From: PFL35 sp041550515
Lineage (GTDB): Archaea > Thermoplasmatota > E2 > DHVEG-1
Reading direction: 5' to 3'
NCBI GenBank assembly: GCA_041550515.1
Contig: JBFEOQ010000003.1
Location: 12,068 to 76,067, forward strand
DNA length: 64,000 nt
The notes below the pieces were generated by a model. The model did no database searches. It had not been told where the DNA came from and worked only from the letters and a program-made list of their open reading frames with translations. Position numbers and translations under genes: made by a program. Shown here piece after piece: positions 18,341-26,205 of this stretch. Each line of letters begins with the position of its first letter. The first letter of the stretch is position 1.

Positions 18341-19663
18341 ATGGTTATTGATCCAGCAACAACAAAATATTTAATTAAAGCTCATATAAAAGCTGATGGA
18401 ATAATTGAAAAATCCGATGTAGTAGGAGCAATATTTGGTCAAACTGAAGGTCTTTTAGGTGATGAATTAGATCTTCGTGAACTTCAACGTTCAGCTCGTG
18501 TGGGAAGAATAGAAGTTGAACTAGAATCAAAAAATGGTAAAAGCGAAGGGGAGATTACTCTACCAACATCTCTTGATAAAGTAGAAACAGTAATTCTTGC
18601 TGCAGCCTTTGAGAGCATTGACAGAGTTGGTCCCTGTAAAGCAACTATTAAAACAGAGCATGTTGAAGATGTGAGAGTGGTAAGAAGAAAACAAGTAGTA
18701 GAACGGGCAAAAGAACTATTAAACAAAGTAATTGAGGAAGGAAAAACTGAAGGAGAAAGTATCGCAGATAATGTCCGACAATCAGTTCAAATTGAAGAAA
18801 TAACACACTTTGGTTCTGATCATTGTCCAGCAGGACCAAACATTGATAAAAGTGATGCAATAATAATTGTTGAAGGAAGAAGAGATGTATTAAATCTTTT
18901 AAAATATGGTATTAAAAATGTAATCGCAGTGGGTGGAACAAACATACCAAAAACAGTGATAGAACTTACCAAAGAACGAATTACTACAGCTTTTGTAGAT
19001 GGAGATCGTGGAGGAGAACTGATTCTAAAAGAACTATTGCAAACATCCGATGTTGATTTTGTATCTCGTGCACCACAAACTCGTGAAGTTGAGGAAATAC
19101 CTCAAAAACTAATAATGAAAGCTTTGAAAAACAAAATTCCTGCTGAACAATATGCAGAAATGTATGATATTAAAATCGAGAAAAAAGAAAAAGTTAGCCT
19201 TCCTATCAAAACCCAACCTGTTTCTCCTAAAAAAGAAAAAAAGGAAGAAAGACCGCTTAAAGCTATATCAAAAGGTGAAGAAAAAAGAAAAGAACAAGAT
19301 GAAGAAATAAAAAAAGTAACATCTGAAAAAGAGGCTGAAGTAGATAAAAAAGAATTAGAGAGAATAGTAACAGAAAAACAACGTAATTATGGTAGAATTC
19401 TTGATGATATCTCAGGTAGTCTTAAAGCTGTTTTATTTGATACCAATAATAAAGAAATTAAAAAAATACCTGTGCGGGAACTTACTGACTCTCTTAAAAA
19501 AAGTAATAATATTTCAACCGTTGTTTTTGATGGTATTATAACTCAGAGACTTTTAGATATTGCCAATAGTAAAAATGTAAAAGAAATAATAGGTATTAAA
19601 CTTGGTAATGTTATTAAAATTCCAAATTCGGTAAAGGTATTAACAAAAAAAGATTTAAATTAA
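18341..19663 (+). CDS. dnaG: Archaeal DnaG-type primase/exosome-associated protein
   Basis: 440 residues. The N-terminal helix-rich segment includes GLLGDELDLRELQRSARVGR. A central TOPRIM domain holds IIVEGRRDVLNLL (about 170) and VDGDRGGELILKEL (about 222). A Lys/Glu-rich linker (about 290-345) follows, then a conserved C-terminal domain. The bacterial CHC2 zinc finger is absent, as in all archaeal DnaG. Archaeal DnaG has primase activity in vitro and is a stable exosome subunit. AAAAGGTGATAA precedes the ATG. A T-rich tract follows the stop. Confidence 0.95.
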   Translation: MVIDPATTKYLIKAHIKADGIIEKSDVVGAIFGQTEGLLGDELDLRELQRSARVGRIEVELESKNGKSEGEITLPTSLDKVETVILAAAFESIDRVGPCKATIKTEHVEDVRVVRRKQVVERAKELLNKVIEEGKTEGESIADNVRQSVQIEEITHFGSDHCPAGPNIDKSDAIIIVEGRRDVLNLLKYGIKNVIAVGGTNIPKTVIELTKERITTAFVDGDRGGELILKELLQTSDVDFVSRAPQTREVEEIPQKLIMKALKNKIPAEQYAEMYDIKIEKKEKVSLPIKTQPVSPKKEKKEERPLKAISKGEEKRKEQDEEIKKVTSEKEAEVDKKELERIVTEKQRNYGRILDDISGSLKAVLFDTNNKEIKKIPVRELTDSLKKSNNISTVVFDGIITQRLLDIANSKNVKEIIGIKLGNVIKIPNSVKVLTKKDLN

Positions 19664-19680
19664 TTTTTTTTATTTTTTTT
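19664..19680 (+). terminator. T-rich terminator after dnaG
   Basis: Runs of seven or more T interrupted by a single A begin directly after the dnaG stop, without a hairpin. This is the usual form of archaeal intrinsic termination. Confidence 0.5.
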
Positions 19681-19803
19681 ATTTCATAAAATTTTTTATA
19701 AACCCGTATCAATTTTTAATATATAAATTTTTGACAAAAAAACATAAAAAGGCTTTTGAGTATGTGGTTATAAAATTGTTTTGAAAATTGAGGGAAGAAT
19801 ATT

Positions 19804-20127
19804 ATGCAAAAAGATGAATTGATACAACTTCATACTTTTTTATTACAATTAAAAACTCATTTAGAGGATATAGTTAAAAACAATGGTGGTGTGGAATTTA
19901 TATCTTATAAGAAACTTGATGTTACTCCTTTTCAGGTTTATAAGTCAAAACGTGAACATAAACTCGCAGTTTTTACATTAAGTCGTGGTATCGCGACTTT
20001 GATGTCTAATAATAATTGTCCAGGTCTTGAAAAAGTATCAAGCAGATTAGACCAAATGGCTGAACGTTTTATGACTGAGAAAGAAAAAGAACTCCTTCGT
20101 TCTAATACTATTGAGTTAAAAGCTTAA
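19804..20127 (+). CDS. UPF0058 family archaeal protein
   Basis: 107 residues, nearly all alpha-helical. The N-terminal MQKDELIQLHTFLLQLKTHL and the following FTLSRGIATLMS segment match the UPF0058 family, which is restricted to euryarchaea. The function is unknown. The helical, charged nature suggests an RNA- or protein-binding role, but nothing in the sequence proves it. It ends in a 12-base convergent overlap with the minus-strand acetyltransferase gene. Confidence 0.8.
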   Translation: MQKDELIQLHTFLLQLKTHLEDIVKNNGGVEFISYKKLDVTPFQVYKSKREHKLAVFTLSRGIATLMSNNNCPGLEKVSSRLDQMAERFMTEKEKELLRSNTIELKA

Positions 20128-20553
20128 TTGCATTGTATACGCATCTTTATTATCCTGATAAAATTCTTTTCTTTTTAGCATTATTTTAAAACCATGTTTT
20201 TCATAAAATTTTATTGCTTTATAATTATCGGCTCTTACTTCTAATTCAATTTTATTTATTTTTTCTTTTTTTGTTCTTTTTATAAATTCATTTAGTAATT
20301 TGGTCCCAATTTTTTGTTTTTGATGTCTTGGTAAAACTGATATCATTAATATTTTTGTTTTTTGATCGTTTATTTTCACTCCTATTAAAAACCCTATTAT
20401 TTTGTTATAAAAGCTAGCAACAATGAAACCATCTGGATTTGTTTCATAAAAATATGCAAATAAGCTTGGACTGTATTTTTCAGTTAGAGTTTGGCTTGAT
20501 AGTTTAATTACACCGAATGTATCGTTAGGTTCAAAGTTTCTTATTTCTATCAC
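20116..20553 (-). CDS. GNAT family N-acetyltransferase (RimI-like)
   Basis: 145 residues with the GNAT fold. MISVLPRHQKQKIGTKLLNE (residues 90-109) includes the acetyl-CoA pyrophosphate loop (Q/RxxGxG variant QKQKIG). The C-terminal IELEVRADNYKAIKFYEKHG segment, with NYKAIKFYEKHGF, is the RimI-type substrate-side motif. RimI homologues in archaea acetylate protein N-termini, but small-molecule substrates are equally possible. It converges with the UPF0058 gene and has no functional partner beside it. Confidence 0.8.
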   Translation of the reverse strand: MIEIRNFEPNDTFGVIKLSSQTLTEKYSPSLFAYFYETNPDGFIVASFYNKIIGFLIGVKINDQKTKILMISVLPRHQKQKIGTKLLNEFIKRTKKEKINKIELEVRADNYKAIKFYEKHGFKIMLKRKEFYQDNKDAYTMQLSF

Positions 20554-20647
20554 TTTTTTTTGTTATAATTATTTATTTTTTATTTGTATTGCTTATTTTA
20601 AAACGATAATTATATAAGCAGTTAATAAATTTCTATTAATAATTAAT

Positions 20648-21448
20648 ATGGCTATTGAAGTATTTCTTATTGGGGGAGAAAAGACAATAAATCTAAAAAA
20701 GGCGATAGCAAGAATACTTTATAGTAAAAAAATGGATCAAATAAAGATATCAACAATTCTTAAATTATCTCAACCAATGGTTAGTCACTACTGTAGCTCA
20801 ACAGAAAAAATATCAGAAAATATTTCAAAGATTGCTCAGGAAATTGCAGAAAAAATTATTAATAATCAATCTATTAATTTTCAAACATGTATAACCTTTT
20901 TAAATAAAAATTTTGAAGGCAATTATTTAATTGCAGATAAAAATGAAATAATCACTGATGAAAATAACAAAATTATTGACAACTTAAGACAAGCATTTTA
21001 TAAATTAAAAGATGAAAATATTGAGGATTTTATCCCTGAGGTAAAGGTAAATATAGCAATGAGTAAGAAGAATGCTAAAAAACCTGATGATGTAGCAAGT
21101 TTTCTAAATGGTTTAATAATCTTTGAAGACAAGATCAAAGATTATAACACTATAAGCTTTGGTAAAAGCAGACATTTATCAGCACTACTTATTAAACTTA
21201 GAAAAAAACTGAATATAAATGCAATTATGAATATTGCATATTTAAAAGAATTTGAAAAAACAAAATTTAATATAGGTTTTTTAACAAAAGATTTCAAATT
21301 AAAATATACAGATAAAAATTTTGATATATTAATCCACAAAGGAGACTTTGGAATTGAACCCTGTGCATACATACTTGGTAATGATGCTATTGAAGTTTCA
21401 AAGAAACTTTTAAAATTATCAGATGAGGTTAAAACTTGGAAAAAATAG
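20648..21448 (+). CDS. HTH-ThiN regulator, thiamine-phosphate responsive (ThiR-like)
   Basis: 266 residues. The N-terminal helix-turn-helix (about 15-55, with IKISTILKLSQPMVSHYCSS as the recognition region) is joined to a ThiN domain (about 110-260). ThiN hallmarks visible are KKPDDVASFLNGLI, FGKSRHLSALLI and GDFGIEPCAYILGNDAIEV. HTH-ThiN proteins without a ThiD partner have been described as archaeal repressors sensing thiamine phosphate. ThiN domains fused to ThiD are thiamine-phosphate synthases. The overlap with thiamine pyrophosphokinase downstream (13 bases) supports control of thiamine genes. The start is taken at 20648, after a short A/T leader, possibly leaderless. Confidence 0.82.
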   Translation: MAIEVFLIGGEKTINLKKAIARILYSKKMDQIKISTILKLSQPMVSHYCSSTEKISENISKIAQEIAEKIINNQSINFQTCITFLNKNFEGNYLIADKNEIITDENNKIIDNLRQAFYKLKDENIEDFIPEVKVNIAMSKKNAKKPDDVASFLNGLIIFEDKIKDYNTISFGKSRHLSALLIKLRKKLNINAIMNIAYLKEFEKTKFNIGFLTKDFKLKYTDKNFDILIHKGDFGIEPCAYILGNDAIEVSKKLLKLSDEVKTWKK

Positions 21449-22065
21449 CAATTATTGCAAATGGGACAATCAAAGATAACGATTTTCACAAAAAATCATT
21501 AAAAGATTTTGATATTGTTATTTGTGCAGACGGCGGGGCAAATGTCGCCAAAGAACTTCAGATAATACCTGATTATATTATTGGAGATTTAGATTCTATT
21601 AAATTTTCTGTTCTTAATTATTTTAAGGATTTGAATAAAACAGAGATTATCAAAGATGAAAATCAGGATAAAACAGATCTTGAGCTTGCAATAGCTCTTG
21701 CAGAAACTCTGAATCCCTCTGAGATTACTATTTTTGGAGCAATAGGTGATCGTATTGATCACACTCTTGCAAACATTTTATGTCTATGTAAAATTAAACC
21801 GGAAATTAAGACACAAATCATTGATGAAAGAAATGTTATCGAACTTATAGAAAGCTCATTGGATCTAGATGGAAATAGGGGCGATATAATTTCTGTTATT
21901 CCTATAACTGATATTTCAAACCTATGTTACAATGGTTTGAAATGGAATGTAAAAAATCAGAATACAAATATTGGTTGGTTTGGAATTTCTAACATTCTTG
22001 AAAATAATCAAGCTAATATTTCATTTTCAAAAGGTAAAATTTTGTTAATTAAAGTGATGGAGTAA
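21436..22065 (+). CDS. Thiamine pyrophosphokinase
   Basis: 209 residues. It transfers pyrophosphate from ATP to thiamine, giving thiamine diphosphate directly (EC 2.7.6.2). Catalytic-domain motifs are visible: CADGGAN (about 31), IGDLDSI (about 49), QDKTDLELAIALA (about 76) and GAIGDRIDHTLANI (about 99). These are the conserved Asp-rich blocks of the family. A beta-sandwich thiamine-binding domain fills the C-terminus (GLKWNVKN, NISFSKGKILLI). It overlaps the regulator gene and is followed five bases later by a symporter, so the three likely form a thiamine salvage operon. Confidence 0.9.
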   Translation: MEKIAIIANGTIKDNDFHKKSLKDFDIVICADGGANVAKELQIIPDYIIGDLDSIKFSVLNYFKDLNKTEIIKDENQDKTDLELAIALAETLNPSEITIFGAIGDRIDHTLANILCLCKIKPEIKTQIIDERNVIELIESSLDLDGNRGDIISVIPITDISNLCYNGLKWNVKNQNTNIGWFGISNILENNQANISFSKGKILLIKVME

Positions 22066-22070
22066 ATAAT

Positions 22071-23519
22071 ATGGAGATTTCAACAATTGATTATGGAATA
22101 CTTCTAGGGTATTTTGTGATACTTTTTATAATAGGATATTTTGTTAAAAGAAGAATTCATAGTTTAAATGATTATTTTCTAGCAGGACGAAGATTAACAT
22201 TACCGATTTTTGTTGCAACACTAGTAAGTACTTGGTATGGTGGTTTACTAGGTGTTGGTGAGATGTCATTTTCTTTTGGTTTTGTTAATTGGATAGTTAA
22301 TGGTTTCTTTTGGTATCTAGTGTATTTGTTTTTCGCATTCTTTTTAGCAAATAGAATTAGAAAAACTAAATTGTATACAATTCCTGATCAACTAGAACGA
22401 TTTTACGATAAAAAATCAAGATTTTTAGGAGCAATTTTTAATTTTATTATGGTTTCACCTGCTCCCTATATACTCTCCCTTGGAATTATTTTTAATTTCT
22501 TATTTGGCTTAGAACTTTGGATAACAATTCTTTTTGTAGCGCTTGTGATGATATTTTATACAATAAGAGGCGGATTTGTTGGTGTAATTTACACTGATAT
22601 CATTCAGTTTATACTTATGATGATTGGTGTTGCTATGATAATCCCAATCGCTGTTCAAACATACGGAGGTTTTGATTTTTTAACATCCGCTTTAAGCAAT
22701 CCTGATTTAGCTTTAGGTTATATCAATACAACTCGACACTTAACGCTCACAGGTACACAAACTACTCAATGGATTATAATATGGGGTTTTATTGCTTTTT
22801 GGACTCTTGCCGATCCAGGTTTTTATCAAAGATGTTATGCTGCAAAGGATGATAAGTTACCAAAGAAAGGAATTCTAGTTTCAATTGGTTTCTGGTTATT
22901 GTTTGATATTTGTACAACATTTACAGGAATTTATGCAGTTGCTGCATCACAAGCAGGTCTTTTAGAAGTAGAATCTGCATTGACATCTTATCTATCAATA
23001 GCTGGTGCGTTGTTACCTGTGGGTCTTTTAGGATTGTTCTTAACAGGTCTAATTGCGACAGTTATGAGCACTGCTGATTCTTTTACATTTCTGGGAGCTA
23101 TGAACATTTCTCATGATCTTTATAAAAACATTTTCAAAAAAGATGCAACAGAAAAACAGGTAATTCGGGCAACAAAAATTGGAATAGTAATAACAGTTGG
23201 TTTTGCAATAGTTCTGTCATTATATTTTGATTCTATTGTAGATATGTGGTATTATATTGGAACGATTGGAATATCTGCAATGATTGTACCTATCCTTGTT
23301 GGATTTTTCTATAAAGAAAAAAAGTCTCCTTTAGCTGCATTTCTTTCAATGATTGCGGGATCTGGCACATCGCTTATATGGGTAATACATGGTTATTTAA
23401 ATGCTTTTGATGGATGGCCTGTGTATCTGGGAGGAGTTGAACCATTATATCCTGGTCTTTTAGCATCTCTACTTATCTATGCAATTGTAAATGTTATTCA
23501 TGTGAGGAGGATGGACTAA
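22071..23519 (+). CDS. Sodium:solute symporter, probably for thiamine or a precursor
   Basis: 482 residues with about 13 membrane helices of the SSS (LeuT-fold) family. The N-terminal YFLAGRRLTLPIFVATLVST is the family signature, and TADSFTFLGAMNISHDLYKN (about 330) lies in the core-helix region. Substrate cannot be read from sequence. SSS transporters predicted to carry thiamine precursors (ThiV) are known from regulon studies, and this gene follows thiamine pyrophosphokinase by five bases. The thiamine role is therefore inferred from context. A 37-residue membrane peptide gene follows with one base between. Confidence 0.85.
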   Translation: MEISTIDYGILLGYFVILFIIGYFVKRRIHSLNDYFLAGRRLTLPIFVATLVSTWYGGLLGVGEMSFSFGFVNWIVNGFFWYLVYLFFAFFLANRIRKTKLYTIPDQLERFYDKKSRFLGAIFNFIMVSPAPYILSLGIIFNFLFGLELWITILFVALVMIFYTIRGGFVGVIYTDIIQFILMMIGVAMIIPIAVQTYGGFDFLTSALSNPDLALGYINTTRHLTLTGTQTTQWIIIWGFIAFWTLADPGFYQRCYAAKDDKLPKKGILVSIGFWLLFDICTTFTGIYAVAASQAGLLEVESALTSYLSIAGALLPVGLLGLFLTGLIATVMSTADSFTFLGAMNISHDLYKNIFKKDATEKQVIRATKIGIVITVGFAIVLSLYFDSIVDMWYYIGTIGISAMIVPILVGFFYKEKKSPLAAFLSMIAGSGTSLIWVIHGYLNAFDGWPVYLGGVEPLYPGLLASLLIYAIVNVIHVRRMD

Positions 23520-23520
23520 A

Positions 23521-23634
23521 ATGGATCTGGCATACCTTTTAGTTTTAAATGCAGTAGCTCTTATCATTGCAACAGTTGCTCTAACATATTTTTTCCTCAG
23601 AGATCTGTTAAAAGAAAAGAAGAAGAAAAATTAA
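23521..23634 (+). CDS. Small single-helix membrane protein, symporter partner
   Basis: A 37-residue ORF starting one base after the symporter stop. Residues 3-27 form one hydrophobic helix (LAYLLVLNAVALIIATVALT), followed by a basic tail ending in five Lys in six residues. Small one-helix proteins encoded beside SSS symporters occur in many prokaryotes and are presumed accessory subunits. Here position and composition fit, but the sequence is not a clear match to a named family. GGAGG within the end of the symporter gene serves as ribosome site. Confidence 0.65.
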   Translation: MDLAYLLVLNAVALIIATVALTYFFLRDLLKEKKKKN

Positions 23635-23637
23635 GAT

Positions 23638-24843
23638 TTACTTGTAAGGCAGAAACTCTTTCCCTAATAATTCTCTTGCAATAATTATTCTCATAATATT
23701 CATTGTACCTTCTGCACCAATAGAGTATGATCTAACACCACGTATAGCCATCTCAATTGGGTATTCTTTTGTGTAGCCTAATGCACCAAGCCAGTCAGCA
23801 ACTTCATTCATTACACTAAAGGCATAAATTGGTGCTCTAAGTTTTGATATAGCTGCAGCAATTGCAACATCATTATGGGTTGCTTTATTTTCCATATACA
23901 TCTTATCCATTGTCCATGCAGCTCGATATGTTTGTAGTTTTACAGCATCAATATTACAATGATGCTCAGCGAGTGGAAACTGTATTCCTTCAAAGCGTCC
24001 TAGAGGTCGTCCAAATGCTTTTCGTGTTTTGATATGTTCAACACCTAGTTCTAAGGCAGCTTCAGATGCTCCCACACATGTTGCACCAATAAGGACACGT
24101 GCAGCTGAAAAACCTTCCATAGCATAATAAAAACCTCTATTGAACTCACCAATTAGATGATCTTCAGGTAACTCAACATTATTCATAGTAAAACCCCCTG
24201 TTGAGATGCCCATACGTCCCATATCCTCAAACAACGTAGTTTCAATATTTTTATTATCTTTCAATGGCAGTGCATAAAAAGAAAATCCTTTATGACCTTT
24301 GGATGGATCAGTTCGAGCAAGTGTAAGATGAATTCCACCCCATTTACTTGCTTCGGTTATACCGCTAATAAATATCTTCTCACCATTTAGTACCCATTTT
24401 TTACCTTTTTTCTCTGCTTTAGTTTTTGCAGCACCAACAATATCTGAACCTCCCTCCGGTTCAGTTACTGCAATACCACAAAAAGCTTGACCGGAGGTAA
24501 TTTTTGGTAAATACAACTTTTTTGCTTCTTCACTTCCATATCGACTAAAGATAAACCCCCAAGATGCTTCGACAAGATACATTACAGGTATTGCTAGACT
24601 TATATCTGCTCGTCCGAGTTCTTCAGCTGCAATTGCAGCCATTGTCCAATCTACTCCAGCACCACCATATTCTTGAGATGCAGTAGGCGCAAGAAGTCCA
24701 AGCTGAGCCATTCCTTTGATTATTTCTTCTGGAATTTTTTTGTTAGTATCAATTTCTCTAACTCTTGGTTTTATTTTTTTCTGAGCAAAATCTCTAACTG
24801 TTTTTTTCCATATCTCTTGTTCATCTGTCCAACTAAAATCCAT
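23638..24843 (-). CDS. Acyl-CoA dehydrogenase
   Basis: 401 residues, FAD-dependent. Motifs are CGIAVTEPEGGSDI (about 130, flavin contact), KIFISGITEA, KAFGRPLGRFEGIQFPLA (about 275) and GAEGTMNIMRIIIARELLG near 375, where the Glu before GT is the usual catalytic base. Most family members have Tyr before this Glu. Here it is Ala, which is unusual. Within a benzoyl-CoA island it could act on glutaryl-CoA or pimelyl/cyclohexanoyl-CoA, but the substrate is not fixed by sequence. It is divergent from a thiolase and converges with the symporter set, three bases from the small membrane protein gene. Confidence 0.88.
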   Translation of the reverse strand: MDFSWTDEQEIWKKTVRDFAQKKIKPRVREIDTNKKIPEEIIKGMAQLGLLAPTASQEYGGAGVDWTMAAIAAEELGRADISLAIPVMYLVEASWGFIFSRYGSEEAKKLYLPKITSGQAFCGIAVTEPEGGSDIVGAAKTKAEKKGKKWVLNGEKIFISGITEASKWGGIHLTLARTDPSKGHKGFSFYALPLKDNKNIETTLFEDMGRMGISTGGFTMNNVELPEDHLIGEFNRGFYYAMEGFSAARVLIGATCVGASEAALELGVEHIKTRKAFGRPLGRFEGIQFPLAEHHCNIDAVKLQTYRAAWTMDKMYMENKATHNDVAIAAAISKLRAPIYAFSVMNEVADWLGALGYTKEYPIEMAIRGVRSYSIGAEGTMNIMRIIIARELLGKEFLPYK

Positions 24844-24971
24844 CTATTATACCTCCTCCAAATATCCTAAATTAGGGATTTATGTATATTAGATTTCTTT
24901 TAATAATTTTGTAATTTATTAAGGAGATAGAAATTTATATAGTAAATATAATACAAGGATGGGGAGTTTAA

Positions 24972-26177
24972 ATGGCATTTAATAATACATATATACCTTA
25001 CGGTGGTTATTGGAGTACACCGTTCTGTAGTTGGCAGGGTAGTTTTCAAAATCTCCATGCTATTAAATTTGCTGCTGAAACTGGAAAAAGATTTTTTGAT
25101 GAACATAAAATTTCACCTAAAGATTTTGATGAAATTGTACTTGGTATAACAATTCCCCAGCTTTCAGCTTTTTATGGAACACCCTGGCTTGCAGGTATGA
25201 TTGGGGCAGATAATGTAACAGGTCCAATGATTGGTCAGGCATGTGCTACTGGTGCAAAGTGTATTGAATTTGCTGCATTAAGTGTTGATGCAGGTGTTCA
25301 TAAAAATGTTCTTGCAGTATACGCAGATAGGTGTTCTAATGGCCCCCATTTGGTTTATCCAAATCCTGAGAAACCTGGAGGAACTCAAGATAAAGAAAGT
25401 TGGGTTTGGGATAATTTTGGGTATGATCCTTATGCTAAAAATTCGATGATAGAAACAGCTGAAAATGTTGCAAAAGAAGCTGGAATTGCAAAAGATGAAC
25501 AAGATAAAATCACAGCTTTACGCTATAAACAATATCAAGATGCAGTGAAAAATAACAAAGCATTTCAAAAGAAATTCATGATTTTTCCAATTGAAGTTTT
25601 GAATCAATCCGGTCGAAAAGTAATTGCTACTGTGAATGGAGATGAAGGTATTTATCCAACAACTTTAGAAGGACTGCAGAAACTTAAACCAGTATTACAA
25701 AATGGAACAGTTTCTTATGGTACTCAAACACATCCTGCAGATGGAAACTGCGGAATTATTATTACCAATCATGAAAAAGCAAAGAAGTATACAAAAAACA
25801 TCAATATAGAAATCCAGTTGGTATCCTATGGTGAAGCTAGAACTAAGAAAGGTTATATGGCAAAGGCAATTGTTCCTGCTGCAAAAAATGCTCTAAAGTC
25901 AGCAGGAATATCAATGGATGATATTTGTGCAATTAAAACACATAATCCATTTGCTGTAAATGACATATTTTTCTGTAGAGAAATGGATATAAAATGGGAG
26001 GATATGAACAATTATGGATCTTCTTTAATTTATGGACATGCTCAAGGACCTACAGGTGCAAGATTAATAATCGAACTTATTGAAGAACTAGTTTTAAAGG
26101 GTGGCGGATATGGCTTATTTGATGGATGTGCTGCGGGAGATACCGGTGCGGCAATTGTTTTAGATGTAAAAGTTTAA
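24972..26177 (+). CDS. Thiolase (acetyl-CoA acyltransferase)
   Basis: 401 residues with the thiolase fold. The nucleophilic Cys is in GQACATGAKC (about 90). THNPFAVND (about 320) and YGHAQGPTGARL (about 357) carry active-site residues, including the catalytic His. DGCAAGDTGAA at the C-terminus holds the second Cys. It cleaves 3-oxoacyl-CoA to a shorter acyl-CoA and acetyl-CoA. The next gene encodes the preceding beta-oxidation steps, so a role on 3-oxopimelyl-CoA or acetoacetyl-CoA is likely (inference). GATGGGGAG gives a strong ribosome site. No DUF35 partner is adjacent, unlike the second thiolase at 31903. Confidence 0.88.
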   Translation: MAFNNTYIPYGGYWSTPFCSWQGSFQNLHAIKFAAETGKRFFDEHKISPKDFDEIVLGITIPQLSAFYGTPWLAGMIGADNVTGPMIGQACATGAKCIEFAALSVDAGVHKNVLAVYADRCSNGPHLVYPNPEKPGGTQDKESWVWDNFGYDPYAKNSMIETAENVAKEAGIAKDEQDKITALRYKQYQDAVKNNKAFQKKFMIFPIEVLNQSGRKVIATVNGDEGIYPTTLEGLQKLKPVLQNGTVSYGTQTHPADGNCGIIITNHEKAKKYTKNINIEIQLVSYGEARTKKGYMAKAIVPAAKNALKSAGISMDDICAIKTHNPFAVNDIFFCREMDIKWEDMNNYGSSLIYGHAQGPTGARLIIELIEELVLKGGGYGLFDGCAAGDTGAAIVLDVKV

Positions 26178-26205
26178 TAATTTTTTTATAAAAAGGTGAA
26201 AAATA

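Noticed and set aside
20116..20127. Overlap of the UPF0058 and GNAT genes as a possible mis-annotation
   Set aside because: Both proteins have clear family motifs to near their ends. A 12-base convergent overlap is normal.
24843..24972. Palindrome CCTAA-A-TTAGG near 24866 as operator for the acd/thiolase promoters
   Set aside because: The arms are only five bases in very AT-rich DNA, and the motif does not recur before the other pathway genes.
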